64,000 bases of DNA from Leptidea sinapis (GCF_905404315.1 NC_066273.1:11036001-11100000); one strand, 5' to 3'; positions 32,915 to 44,574 are shown, counted from the stretch's first letter. A program made the numbers and translations. The notes: a model not told the origin generated them from the sequence alone.

Positions 32915-34216
32915 CCAAAGACAATATAAATTACTTATGACAGAGAACGTCAGAAATTTATTGAATAGGAACGCTTTTATATACTGCTAACTGCCCGGCC
33001 GCATTTCGCTGTGGCTCAATCTTAAAGTACAAGAAAGAATGTTATACAATTTATTTATTTATTCATTAACAAACAAACAGTATTATAAAGATAAATATTT
33101 ACAGAACTTAAAACTCACACTAGCGAAGTTTCCAAAAAATATATGACACTTTCAGTTAAAAGGTAAAAAAACGATTTCAGTTAAAATAAAACCAAAAATC
33201 AAAAGTAATACAAATTAACAAAAAAATAACAAGCTATATAAGTTACACAACTCTACAAACTCCTATTATACAATACTACAATGAATTAGTTTTAACAATA
33301 TTAAATAAAACAAAATAAAAAATGGCGAAGGATCATTGGAATTAAAAAATAAGTAAGTACAATATTTTTTATTATCACAGATATATTCCGCAAATTACAG
33401 AGTTATAACCATTCGATGCGAAAATATTTAAACTTCGATTCGATATCTCAAAAATGTGACATTAGATGGACAGCCCATACTCGAGGCTTACACACCTTGG
33501 AGTTCTTGGTGACAGAACTCAAATATTAAAACGTAAATTCAAAATATTTAGTGTAGGTTGTACATTAGAGTATTTTAATTTACATTATGTAAAAACAGAC
33601 TTAATTTCCAAATTTAACCTCAACATGAGTTTTTTATAAATCAAAATCGTATTTTTATTTTTAGCCCATTATAATTATTTTTCTTGATAAGCTCGTGAAT
33701 ATTATATTGTATTAGACAATGTACCTATTAAACTTTATGACATATCGCTAGAAGTCCCAAGATAAATAAAATTACACAGTGTAGCATTTATTGTTAATAA
33801 AGATAAATCTTTTAACTAATTAATTTCAAGTCCCTTTCGAGTTCAATTAAAAATTACACCATATGCTATGGAACATGTGCGCAGTGACTTTGCAATAATT
33901 GTTAGTCAATTCCACGATACTCATTGTCTATGAGTTCAAGATTCTTAATTCAAATTTAAAATGAAGACGTTCTATTTGTCTTTGATATCACGACTTCTTA
34001 TTTCTCTCCTATTCCATATATAATGCAGATACTTAGGTATTATTTATGCTACCTATCGTATTATTTACTTTCATATTTTACAGATACAAAAATACGAATA
34101 CAGGGGAAATAATTACATGCAACTTCATGTGTACATCTGCTTATGCCTCTATTTCCAAATAGATTTTACCAATAATTTGTTTCTTCTACTTCCATTGTAC
34201 CAATGCACGTATCTTA
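32915..34216. other. AT-rich DNA, nothing recognised
   Basis: No repeat copy with a partner, no exon-like frame. ATAAGTAAGTAC near 33351 is donor-like but lacks any exon before it. Confidence 0.5.
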
Positions 34217-34451
34217 GGTTAAGATATAGAGCATACTAATCATTGCTCAGACTTTACTTAAGTAAAACTTACCTGAGTGTAAGCTTGACATATTCTTAGA
34301 TTTCGTTTGTATAGTCATTTGACAGCTGAAATTATGCTGAGCTTCAACTAAGACAGCCCAAGGCAAAAGTCAAGTTCGAGTATTCACACTCGGATAAGTT
34401 TTACGTAAGTAAAGTCTGAGCAAAGTCTAAGTACGCTCTATAGATCTCACC
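34217..34451 (+). mobile_element. MITE family C, copy 2, intact
   Basis: A 235-bp element whose ends are inverted repeats of about 64 bp. The left GCTCAGACTTTACTTAAG and right ACGTAAGTAAAGTCTGAGC pair, extending outward to ATATAGAGCATAC and GTACGCTCTATAG. There is no coding sequence. At 34421-34447 it shows the unoccupied form of the site that carries a family B MITE at 9031-9340. Confidence 0.82.
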
Positions 34452-34620
34452 GATAGATACCTATTTTAAGTAAGCCTGAATTGGATCAATACATTCCTGA
34501 ATCACAGAACCAGTACTTTGTAAAGCTCGATCGCTTGGCGTAGAGACGTCACCTCTTTATGTATGTTATATAACTTATCAGATATATTATACGGACAGTT
34601 TGAAAAGCTGTTTGAACTAA

Positions 34621-34872
34621 TACGCAACCTAGCGGAACTCTCTAAAAAAAAGCAATTCACTCGATTGTATGAAACGTGCAGTCATTGATAGATTGACAGA
34701 TGACGGCTTTAATCTTGTAAAAAACGGAGATAGCCCAAATCTTCTCTGTTCGCTTTCAAACTTAGCCGGATTAAACTTCATCGCCAATCGCTATACTATA
34801 ACTATTACTATTTCAAACTTATGTCAAATCACTGCCCCTTTCATACTTAACTATCTTCACCATCACAATGGG
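34621..34872 (-). repeat. Dispersed repeat family D, copy 4
   Basis: It is the inverted match to 2359-2664, from CTAGCGGAACTCTCT and GATTGTATGAAACGTGCAGT through GCTTTCAAACTTAGCC to GTCAAATCACTGC. The frame open at 34669-34875 is repeat sequence. Confidence 0.8.
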
Positions 34873-34924
34873 TAATGTAGTGTCTATAGTAATGTTTTCA
34901 AATAACTTCTTCCACGTATTCTTC

Positions 34925-34985
34925 TGGTGCTGCAAGAGAATGTGGGGGCCGTGATCATTACCAACAGGCTCATCTATCATCAAGA
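34925..34985 (+). repeat. Jockey/CR1-like LINE 3' scrap
   Basis: GGTGCTGCAAGAGAATGTGG, GGGCCGTGATCA and AACAGGCTCATC match the end of the element at 45775-45995 and 62575-62905. Only the last 60 bases remain. Confidence 0.6.
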
Positions 34986-35109
34986 TGTTCATCTATGTTA
35001 TATGTTCTATCTATGCTATCTTCTCCTACTTATCTTTTCACTTTACCAAACATCCTCAGTCTGTCATGCCCTTATGTGTAACATAAAAAAATCTTTAACA
35101 CCATTTAAT

Positions 35110-35310
35110 TTTTTTCTGAAAATAAACGATGATACAAGCAGGATGATGGTAATTGATACGCCCAGCCCATTACAATGCAGCGCCGCTCAGGATTCTTGCA
35201 AAACCCAAAAAATTCTGAGCGACACTACAGTTGCGCTCGTCACCTTGAGACATTATATGTTAAGTCTCATTTGCCCAGTAAATTCACTAGCTACGCAGAC
35301 CGAAACATAA
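35110..35310 (-). repeat. Repeat family A, copy 8, 5'-truncated
   Basis: It runs from the degraded tail side through CGCCGCTCAGGATTCTTGC to GACCGAAACA, where homology stops at the same base as copies 4 and 9. GGCGCCCTTCA is deleted near the end. Confidence 0.82.
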
Positions 35311-35964
35311 TTATTACAATTTAATCATTCTAGCTTTAGTAATGTCTTAAATTCAGATTCATATTTCCCAAAAATACTATAATTGTCAATAATTTCGTAT
35401 ATTAGCTATGTTGCTTATTCTTTTTCTATTTCAATTCTGTTTGTAAAATATAATTTCAAAACAACAAAGTCACGCCTTAAAATGAGTGAATTCAATTTTC
35501 TTTAGTTGAATGGGTTGTTTTTACCTCACTTCCGGTGTCTTAAGTGCCACCTACGCACGAATGCTTCACAAGAAATTGATATTTGACTTCTTGGTCTATT
35601 AGCGTCTGTCTTCCGCTTGTCTATGCTTAGTCGTGTGTGTCCTCTTTAATTGCTTCATTTGTACTAATGCTCTATGGTATGATGGATAGGAAGTTAAATG
35701 AAATTGGGTGTTCTGCACTAGTAGAAATAGTTATATCAATGATGACTATTTTAAATTCTATTCAATTTGCCCCAGCGGAGAAAATTATTTAAAACATATT
35801 TCGATAAATATGACGAATTGTATTTCGTTAGGATGATAATGTGTATGTAGTGGTAGAATACTGGTTTATAAATGACTAGCTCATACTAGCGATTTCGTCC
35901 GCGTACACATATGTCTGAGCACGTAGTTCTTATTAAAATAGCTGTTTCTTAAATTTTTAATAAC
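35311..35964. other. AT-rich DNA, nothing recognised
   Basis: A short Helitron-like scrap (ACTAGCTCATACTAGCGATT, 35876-35895) precedes the LINE tail. Nothing else is supportable. Confidence 0.45.
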
Positions 35965-36240
35965 TTTATATTGAATGAAGATGAGTTTGAGTATCAGAAA
36001 TGAGGAGATCCATAGGATAACCAAAATTACCGACATAGTCCAAATAATTGCGAAATTAAAGTGGCAGGTGGCCGTTGGGGCAGTAAATTCCTCGAATGGC
36101 CACCACGTACCGGAAGACTTCGTGTTGGTCAAGATCGCCGGAATACGTTGGATGAGGGCAGCGCAGGACCGATCGTCGTGGAGATCTTTGGGGGAGGCCT
36201 TTGTCTTCCGGCTGATGATGATAAAATGATGATGATCTAG
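35965..36240 (+). pseudogene. RTE-like LINE C-terminal remnant
   Basis: The frame 35975-36229 reads IRNEEIHRITKITDIVQIIA, then KLKWQ, then VKIAGIRWMRAAQDRSSW followed by RSLGEAF, the canonical RTE-type tail. A frameshift-derived stretch between KLKWQ and VKIAG has replaced the usual HIARR segment. The 3' end has GATGATGAT repeats. It is 5'-truncated. Confidence 0.78.
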
Positions 36241-36549
36241 GGAATACAATTTAGAAGATTTCATGTACCGCATAGATATCCAGTAGGTACTGTCTCCGTG
36301 ATGCGCGCACAAAGGATAACCTCTTTCATTTTATTTTAAAAGATCAAATTTTATTAAAAGTCTTTGATGGATGTGTTACGACAAATATACGCGGTTTTGT
36401 GTTAAATTGTGGTCAGCTATTTAATTTAATATTTAAAATACTAAGGAACTAATTCCATGCGTGGCTGACTGTTTACTACTTACTTGTCTTATCAAAATAG
36501 GTTACCTACACTAATAACAGATTCCCTATCTTTACAATTTGTTGTTCTT

Positions 36550-36800
36550 AAGTGATAACCCCCACTTCTGGGATTAATGACAAAAATAAAATTTTAAAAC
36601 AAAATATATGAAGATGCGGGACTCGAACCCGCTACCTATCGCGTTCCGTGCGAGCGCTCTTCCAACTGAGCCAACCGTTCGAGTAACGTATTGTTGATAA
36701 ATTTTGTATGCTTTGTTCAACTCTCAGGTTCAAGGTCAGATGCGGGTTCGAGTCCCGGATCGTTCATAAATTTTGTTTTCAAATTTTATTTGTGTTCCCT
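36550..36800 (-). repeat. SINE family F, copy 4, with inverted partial copy 5
   Basis: The minus-strand copy (36550-36732) has the best-preserved boxes of the family, TGGCTCAGTTGG (36662-36673) and GGTTCGAGTCC (36620-36630). A plus-strand 3' half with GGTTCGAGTCCCGG and an AAATTTTGTTTTC tail follows at 36733-36800. The two face each other, joined just after the leader CTCAGGTT. Confidence 0.82.
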
Positions 36801-37079
36801 TTCATTTTCTGTCTTGCTGTAATTATGTTACAGATGTTTTGCACTTTGTTCGTCTATAGGCCAGTATATTGTCATTCTAAGGCTGTTGATAGATAGTGTT
36901 TTTTGATAAATATCAGGGCTTTACAAGTTACTCAAATAAAGTTTTTATATAGTCTATTATTCGTCCAATATTGTGTTCGTTAGAAACGTAAAACCCTCCA
37001 GCAAGTTCCATTGTAAACTGATATATCAAATAAAACTCATTTAACAAACGAATTAAACACGAAATATTATTAATCTGAG

Positions 37080-37460
37080 TCGCGTTCAGATGCGTCCGCT
37101 TATTCAAACAAAATACTGACCAATCACGATTTTGTGAATTTGAAATTTGTTAAAGCCCTCGGTACTACAGAAAACCAATACCGCGTATACGTGCCTACTA
37201 GCAACGTAAAACTACGCACGGGCTAAGCAAAGTTGCATCTGTGTGCGGCCTGTGTAGATATATACAAGTACCCACACAATGCGATATTGCAAATGGCCTA
37301 GTCGAATGTATTCGTTCGCCCGCCGGCCGCTGTGGAGGGGGAATGGGGGGAAGATGCGTTTTTGTGCACATCTCTCCGCTTTACTGCGCTAACTGCTAAA
37401 ATATGAGTGCGTAACTGATAGCTAATAAGGCGCATGTGTGCGTGGCATTCAAAGTCTCCC
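37080..37460. other. CpG-enriched noncoding block
   Basis: GC- and CpG-richer than its flanks (for example CGCCCGCCGGCCGC near 37318), without an open frame, repeat partner or splice pair. It is a candidate cis-regulatory block. CCAATCACGATT at 37112 is a possible transcription-factor site. Confidence 0.3.
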
Positions 37461-38834
37461 TGATCCCTGAATTCTATTCGAAATTCGAAAAATACTTTTT
37501 AAAATTGTTTTTTAAACAATGCGTATGGGGCAAATGCCGATGAATTTCAGTGAGGTTTCGGTGTAAAGAGGTATTAATTGTGATAGATAAGTTGGCGAGT
37601 CCATTGGACTTTCAGTTAAGCACACCTGGCTGCCTCTGCAGTTGAACCGGCCGAATGGAAAGCAACATAAAAGGACGTTTACATCGTAACTAAGGAAAGA
37701 AAAAAAGAAAAAAGGTCCGCCGTTCCCGCAAAAGGTTTCGAATGAACATTGGCAAAATATAAAGTATTTTTAATGGAGGTTCTTATTTACATTTTTCAGC
37801 AAATATTTATATTATTATATCTATCTATTATATCTATATATCAGAATAATTAAAGTTGATTATATCTATACTATATATAAACCACAATGACATTAAAATA
37901 TCTGTTTAATCAAATCGTCAATAATTCGAAACCCCATTCACAGACCGCCAAATTGACATTTAGGAACTAACTTGTGAAATACGGTTGACCCAATAATTAA
38001 TTAGCACCGACAAGCCAGACATCGATGTCGACAATTTATTTAGATTAACCGTACAACACTATTGAAGCCGAACTCAAAGCGACACAGATGATGTCCACTC
38101 CTTTTACAGGCGCACGAATTTTCACACACACACATAGAGTCGAACATTTTCCGTAGCTAGCTTGTATAAAATTTATGGCGCACACTTTTGCAGGCAGCTA
38201 TAGCATAGATTTGTGGAAAGAGGAGGAGGGGGTTGGTCAGCCATTTCGCGTCGACTTGATTTACAAGGGCTGTGCGTGCCGCGCTAACGCTAAGATTGGA
38301 TAATCTGTGCCGTATGTCATCTCCGGATTGCATTCCATTTTTAAATTTCAGTTGAAAATGTTCGAAATTCAAATTGCTTTTGTGTACATATTGTTAAGTT
38401 CTCTTTGCATGTATCGAGTGTGATTGGACTTTTCATGTTTTTTATTTTCTATATTTCAACAGATCGAGAACTACACTTTATGATTTAAAAATCTTGAAAT
38501 GCTGATATATAGGTTATTCAATTATTATTAAGGCTTTTAGAGGATAGTATAGGATTTTTTTTATTACGACAACATAAAAAAATCTAGGATTTTTGAGCTA
38601 TCAGCGTAAAACTATCAATTCGTACCTCAATATTAATACGAGACAGTAGCGAATTAAGTTAAAGATAATAAATACCTACCTAATACCTAATATTAAATGA
38701 TACAAAATACTGTTATAAAAAATAAAAAAACAAATATCTAATAACAATAAAAAGTTCGCATAGATACTTAATTTCCGAATGTAAACTTTAGACATCAATA
38801 AAAAGTAATTATCGTAAGTAACGTAATCAGTCTG

Positions 38835-39000
38835 GCAGGTCTGAAAAACGTTTGGCCGCGGGGGCATTTCAAAATGCACGTTAGGGTGGCGTGGGCGAGG
38901 TCAGCTAGCTGTTTGTCTATCGCGTTTCCCATTCAACGGCTGAATTTCCCGAACCACCCCAGCCTCCTCCCTGTATTTTTATTAAGGGAATTATAGCGTC
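38835..39000. other. GC-richer noncoding block
   Basis: Contains GGCCGCGGGGGCATT and a long CCACCCCAGCCTCCTCCC pyrimidine stretch. No open frame, repeat partner or promoter motif. Confidence 0.25.
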
Positions 39001-39742
39001 TACTACCTATCTGATTATTGATTAGTTTGCGTTTTTCTGATACAGGTGTTGCAAACATTTTTGCCTTGTTATCTCTAATGTTAAAATTGAGTTTTACAAT
39101 ACGTAATGAAATTAAATAGATAAGTTATTAAATGATAGTAACTGTATTCAGTAAGAGAATACTGCCTGTGTCTTTTCAATAACTTTTCAATAGTTGACAG
39201 ATTATAAAAATTATTTACCCAAAAAATTTAATAATCCCAACAGTATAAAGAGGAAAATATCGTAGCCAATATTGGTTTGTTACGCTTTGTGGCTAACACG
39301 TGTAAGACCTTACATTTTTTCTTCTTTTGTTTTATTATAGAAGGCAAACAGGAATTTGGTTCACCTGATGGACAGGCAAAAATCAACCCTTCGTTATGTT
39401 TAGACATCGGCAAGATCAGGGTGCAAGAGATGCGTTGAACATAATATAACATACTGCCTTTGAAACAGCAGTATCTTCTACACTGTCAATTTCAGCCCGA
39501 AGGAAGTAAAAGAAAGGAAGGAAAAAATTAAATAAAAACAAACCCATATCTAGAAAATAAAACACATACACACACAATCATTTTCTCTCCCAAAACTCCC
39601 AAAAAAAAAAGAAAAAGGATCATCGCTATTGTCTGTCTGTCTGTCTCTCAAGAATATCTTACTCAAAGACGCATGTGATAAAGTACTTTATATTTTGCTC
39701 AATCGTTCATTAGGAATTAGTTTATAAATACAAAATCGATTA

Positions 39743-40072
39743 CTACGGTAATACCGTGGTATAGAAACGTAACAGCAACGCGTTGATACGAGATATGATC
39801 GGTTTTGGTGTCGAGTATTCAAAACCCGTTTTCTTGATTGATGTATGCCTTATCGGTTCATGAACGCAACGATATCGAATGCACTTCCAATAAAACTTAC
39901 CTTCTCGTTGTTTGTGCAATTTTGAAACGTTTGTTCTAAATTTGAATTTCGCCAGAAATGCACAAGTCTCTTTTACACGATACACTAGTTCTATATTTGA
40001 AAATGACAGCATATTATAGCTAAGGACTAAACGAGACTTTATTGAAATACATTTTCTACAATGTAAAATCAC
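39743..40072 (-). CDS. 109-codon open frame with internal splice donor
   Basis: The frame starts ATGATTTTACATTGTAG at 40072. After 57 codons, ending in LHKQRE, there is a consensus donor GAGAAG|GTAAGTTTT with GT at 39901-39900. The first part has no recognised domain. The minus strand also offers an acceptor ACATTGTAG just after the ATG. It may be a real short coding exon or chance. It would lie inside the intron proposed between 41822 and 29315. Confidence 0.2.
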   Translation of the reverse strand: MILHCRKCISIKSRLVLSYNMLSFSNIELVYRVKETCAFLAKFKFRTNVSKLHKQREGKFYWKCIRYRCVHEPIRHTSIKKTGFEYSTPKPIISRINALLLRFYTTVLP

Positions 40073-40149
40073 AGATAGCGCATTTAGTCAACATATTATT
40101 TAAATTAAAATTTTAATTTTGATTCTATTGAAGGATAAGTATTGATTAA

Positions 40150-40275
40150 ATGATTAAAACTTTCATGAGACATTATTAGCGCACTATACTCACCCTGATG
40201 TTGGACCTCCGAATGGTCCGAAACTAGTCGGTACCGACACCGAAGAACCAAGAGTAAAGCCGATTAAAGTAAATT
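40150..40275 (+). repeat. LINE-tail-like segment
   Basis: TGATGTTGGACCTCCGAATG, GTCCGAAACTAGTCGGTACC, GAAGAACCAAGAGTAAAGCC and GATTAAAGTAAATTAG follow the same style as family I (a GTC-GAAAC-GTCGG box before an A-rich tail). It is a single copy here. Confidence 0.4.
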
Positions 40276-40924
40276 AGGTTAACAATAAGTATTGATTCTA
40301 TGAAAAAATAAATTCTTGAATTATTTCATCTTGCAAAACAGCTAGTTGAGTTCCGACTTCGCTGTCCAAGTTATGAATGATTATTTGCAATAAAGATGCG
40401 GAGTCAAAGCCACTTCAAAATATAAAAAGGTATTCAAAGTAACGCTCTGAATCTAAAAAAACATCATTATAAAGGATTTACCTTTATGAAGGCCCGGACT
40501 TGACAAGTCTAATTACTACTAAATGGAAAAGCAAGCTAAGCAAGCATTATGTCTAAATATTCAAGCCCCGACTCAAACTATGCCATTTCAATTTTATAAA
40601 ACATAAATTAGTTCAAGTGAACTTAAAACGTTATACGTTGCTTTAAAATATTATATTTCGGTTAGTGCGAGAAAATAAAACGCAAATTTCCAGCCCGAAT
40701 GGATTCGTTTTGTATTTAATATTAAAAAAGAATTTACGCTTGCTTTTGTGTCTGAAGAAAGGTTTTTGGCTATATCTTTATGCAAAAATAAGGCAAACAA
40801 TTGTACAATGTAACAATACTCTTTTCGATGCACCTTTTATTTCTTTATTTTCGTTTTTAATTTAATGATTTTACTTTTTTTAAGAGTTAAAGTGTCGAGA
40901 CGATCGTGTATGTGTGTTACCTTA

Positions 40925-41052
40925 TCGTAAGTTATACGCCGTGCCGCTTACAATTCAGTGCCACTCCAGAGTCTTGATTGAATCCAAAATTAATTTGAAA
41001 TTTGAGTGGCTCTGGCATTGCTCTGGTCACATCGAGTTATAAGATGTTAAGG
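40925..41052 (-). repeat. Repeat family A, copy 12, ancient
   Basis: It follows family A order (ATACGCCGTGCC, CAATTCAGTGCCACTC, GAGTGGCTCTGGCATTG, TAAGATGTTAAG) with many substitutions. The internal GTGCCGCTC/GAGCGGCAC hairpin has changed on both arms and still pairs. Confidence 0.6.
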
Positions 41053-41329
41053 GCTGATTTCACCATTGAAGTAAAACGCGATTAGAACACTTTAAACTAA
41101 GTTTACGCGTGTAAACGTGTTTACAGATTTAATTCGCATTTCACCAACACAAACTTAACGCCTATACCCTATAGCCTAAGCACTACAATTTGAACGCTTT
41201 TAAGAGATGGAACGTCATGTCAAAACATGGGAAGAAGAACTGTTAAGGAACTCCCAGCAAATCTTTAAAAATCATAATATAACAACTTAGCCTACTTAAT
41301 ATTTACAATTATACAGTTTTAGGCGGCCT

Positions 41330-41565
41330 ACGCTGAAGCAGACAAGAACCATGAATCATTATCCTGTTTCTAATCTACTATACTATAGTAAGCCTTTTTG
41401 TAAAAGAAGCTTGAATATATTTCTTGAATTTGTACTCAGTGAGTCCTAGTATACCGTCTGGTATTTTATTGTAAAATTGAATACCAAAAGACCTATGAAG
41501 GAGCGCTTAACTCTAGCTAGCTTATCAAACGGCATGTACAGTTTTTTCATTCTTCTTGAGTTGCT
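41330..41565 (-). pseudogene. Jockey-like LINE ORF2 C-terminal remnant
   Basis: The minus strand reads FGIQFYNKIPDGILGLTEYK then FKKYIQASFTK, and in the next phase KKAYYSIVD. The F.K..L..KAYYS...Y order is typical of the very end of Jockey-type reverse transcriptases. One frameshift lies in the FTK segment and another before FGIQ. Upstream MPFDKLARVKRSF is also present. Confidence 0.7.
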
Positions 41566-41821
41566 TGAATTCAAATCAGATTTTTTCTTGAACTCAGTTA
41601 TATTTTTCTACATTATACTACGTATAGCATAGTATAGATAGGCAACAGTCATCTCAAGGATTAGCACTTATAAAATGCCTATTACCTACGTATATAGATT
41701 TCTATGGATGCACAACGTATGAAGGTGTATCTATGGCAGAATCTGTGCAGTTGTCCCACGTATAAAGTCGTATATGTTAGCTTCATGCACGTAACAAAGA
41801 CTTTTATATATATGTACTCAC

Positions 41822-41884
41822 CATTAATATAATTTTGAACACCGATGCACAGTAAACTGCCCGCGGCGACCGCGTCCGATGTTT
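41822..41884 (-). CDS. Candidate internal coding exon, unrecognised protein
   Basis: Sixty-three bases on the minus strand between ATTGTTACAG and GTGAGTAC, GC- and CpG-rich in AT-rich surroundings. Read as phase 1-1 it gives TSDAVAAGSLLCIGVQNYIN with glycine split over the donor, a hydrophobic, membrane-like stretch. The split base fits the acceptor of the exon at 29315. The donor is strong, while the acceptor tract is weak in pyrimidines. A similar open segment lies at 58572-58690. I do not recognise the protein. Confidence 0.4.
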
Positions 41885-43301
41885 CTGTAACAATTATTAT
41901 ATTTTATTTCTCAGTATTTTGTATGCAAAAAAAAATAGTCAAGAGCGGGTTCAACGAATCCGATTAAGGATTAATAACTTTATTTGGGTTAACGATTAAT
42001 TTGATACTTAATGTAAAGAATACAATTTAATAACGATCAAAATTTACAGATTTCAATAAAAATAAAAGTGATACTAAAATAAATTAAACTATTATCTTAC
42101 TATACAATAAAATGAAATTGCAAAATTATAAATAATAAACCACATTAAGGTTGCAATCTGCAGGTAAGTTATCCAAGAAGCTGGCAACATTGCCTCTTTG
42201 CATTTCTAAACAAGGATTATATAAATAAAATGATATATATTTAAATCATATGGATTTAAAATGTTTAAATATTGTTATAGCGCCATCTCTTGTTTCTTTT
42301 ACGAAAGTATTGTAATATTTCATTGTGTTATTAGTTACATCTTATACATTGGAACAGAACCCTTCATGTGTGAATCCAACACGTACTTGGCACTTTCTAG
42401 TCAAACCAAATATTAAGGTATAACAGATATAATCAATAGGGGCTGGCACGTGTATTGAGGACCACCCATAGTGTGCTCGTGCCCTAATCCTTGTTGTCGC
42501 ATCTTAAAGCGCCCGTATGCTAGATGGTCATAGATTCTAGCGTTTTTTTTTTGGGACAGGAGGGCAATCACCTGGTTACGTAGAGTATAACTTCAGTTGA
42601 ATTTTTAAGAAACTTTATTCCAAATTCAATTATCGCACAATTTTTAAAGTGAAAATTTTATAAAATCACCTCATTTGCTAACGCCTAATTATTTTTCCTG
42701 TAATCGAGTATATTGTAAAATGGTTTATTTAACAAAAATTACATAGCCTCAAATTTTTTCGTCCACCTATCGCATGTAGCATTACAACGGGCTGCGAAGT
42801 AGGAGTGAATTGAATCATTAATTTCCCCGACTGTTTTCAAGTCAGATTGACAATGACAATTCTGAAGTTTTCCGTATGTCACGCAGCCTTTGCAAAAAAA
42901 AGGGGGAAACGTCTAAATTTTCCAATCATAAAATGTATGAAAGCAAAATGTCTATTTGTAAGCATTTTGGATATTCTTGTTTTATTTTCACGTATAACTT
43001 TAGACGAAGTTTATTTGTAAGGCCGTTAGTGTTTTTTTTATTTATACGGGATCATTAACTGGTAAATGTTTCTTGAGAGAGAAAATATAAGTCAGTCGCT
43101 TTTCTACGCACTAAACATTAGTTCGCACCTCTTCACATTAAGTATTTATTTATTAGGGCACTTCAACAGAATACATATTAATACATTTACAAATATAAAC
43201 GTAACATTATTTAAAATTCTAATATGCACACTTATAAGAGAAATGCACAGCATTGACTAAAAATAATTTAGAGTCAGTTCAAATGAAAGTAAATGTGAAA
43301 A
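41885..43301. other. AT-rich DNA, nothing recognised
   Basis: CTGCAG|GTAAGTTA at 42159-42171 is an isolated strong donor without an exon. No repeat partner was found. Confidence 0.45.
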
Positions 43302-43672
43302 TTATTTTAAGTTACTAAGTTTATAGTTAGTTTTATTTTTGAGTGAGCCAAGAGAGTAATTGAATATATCTACATTTGGGTGTTTTCTAATAAGCATGTT
43401 ATATTTTTCACCGGCTCTGATAATTGGGGAGTTCAGTCCTAAATTGTAAAGATAAGTTCTAAATTCTAAGTATTGTTGACGCCCAAACTGAAGCCGAAAT
43501 ACAATCCATACTTTAAGGCCTTTAGTAACTTATTAGTAAACACACCGGTCGCCATAAATCTTTCTACCACGTCCAGCTGTGAAGGCGTGTGTTGCCATGT
43601 AACATATTTTATTGCTCCTTTATTGAAGTGGCTAATTGTCGGCGTAATGTTGGTAGCTCTTCAGCACCGGAA
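43302..43672 (-). pseudogene. Broken coding remnant of unknown origin
   Basis: Three minus-strand frames in series look like one decayed coding sequence: MSSGAEELPTLRRQLATSIK (from 43672), then a frame with YVTWQHTPSQLDVVERFMAT and KLLKALKYGLYFGF (to 43471), then FGRQQYLEFRTYLYNLGL and PNVDIFNYSLGSLKN ending in a stop at 43302-43304. Two frameshifts separate them. Composition is protein-like for over 110 codons. It could be a transposon ORF or a retrocopy of a host gene. No family recognised. Confidence 0.45.
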
Positions 43673-43828
43673 GACATTTGTTATACATTATTAAGAATTT
43701 GTAATACATCTGCGAATAAACTTCTTAAGAAATATGTTTAGGTTATTCTTCGGAAGTAGATAATTGTTTTTCAAAACATTTTTTTAAAATGACATCTTGA
43801 GTATTATAATTGTTTTGTTTGATTCAAT

Positions 43829-44043
43829 TTTTTTTTATGAAAATAAGGGACAAAACGAGCAAGGCGTTCAGCTGATGGTAATTGATACGCCCTGCCCATT
43901 ACAATGCAATGCCGCTCAAGATTATTGAAAAACCCAAAAATTCTGAGCGGCACTACAACTGCACTGGTCAACTTGAGACATAAGATGTTAAGTCTTTTGC
44001 CCAGTCATTTCACTAGCTACGGCGCCCTTCAGGCTGAAACATA
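43829..44043 (-). repeat. Repeat family A, copy 9, 5'-truncated
   Basis: It runs from a poly-T/TTATGAAAATAAGGGAC start through GCCGCTCAAGATTATTG and GGCACTACAACTGCACTGG to GCTGAAACA, then homology stops, at the same base as copies 4 and 8. Confidence 0.85.
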
Positions 44044-44385
44044 GGCGATTGAATAATTCATTCAAGAGTTTTCTTCCATCTATACTTCTCAAATACATAT
44101 ATCATTACATGTACGTACAGTCAATACTTATTTAACACATGACTTGTGTTTGACAATAAATTATCTTCCAGCCTAAAGACAGACTATACAAATCAAACAA
44201 ATTCTCGTACGAATGCAGCTCTACAATGTTCTGTACCCCTGGTAACATATTCCACAATGTCCAGCATAGATATAATAGACAAAGATAGAATTCAACTACT
44301 TGTGATATGAGTTTCTTATAAAACCAATGATGAAATGACTTTACAATAAATATATATAAGTATTTATTAGTTAGATGATTAATTA

Positions 44386-44537
44386 TACGCCTAGATAGAG
44401 TCTCTTTCTGTAAGACAAACGATAAAAACAGGCCATGTTTAATACTTTAGTGTGCGTGACAAGCAACGTCTTACACTCGCGATTTGTACGACAGTTTGTG
44501 TTAGTGTGCGTGCATTGTTCAAAATAGAGATTAACTT
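44386..44537 (+). repeat. Dispersed repeat family E, copy 3
   Basis: CCTAGATAGAGTCTC, AAACAGGCCATG, TTTAGTGTGCGTGACAAGC and ACACTCGCGATTTGTA run in the same order as at 15979-16126. Confidence 0.82.
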
Positions 44538-44574
44538 TAATCAATTTTTCTTCACAGCTGTCATAGACTACCTC

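Noticed and set aside
35881..36312. 143-codon minus-strand open frame, the longest in the window
   Set aside because: It is the antisense of an RTE-like LINE tail whose plus-strand frame is recognisable.
39633..39652. GTCT simple repeat and nearby ACAC runs
   Set aside because: Ordinary short microsatellites with no wider structure.
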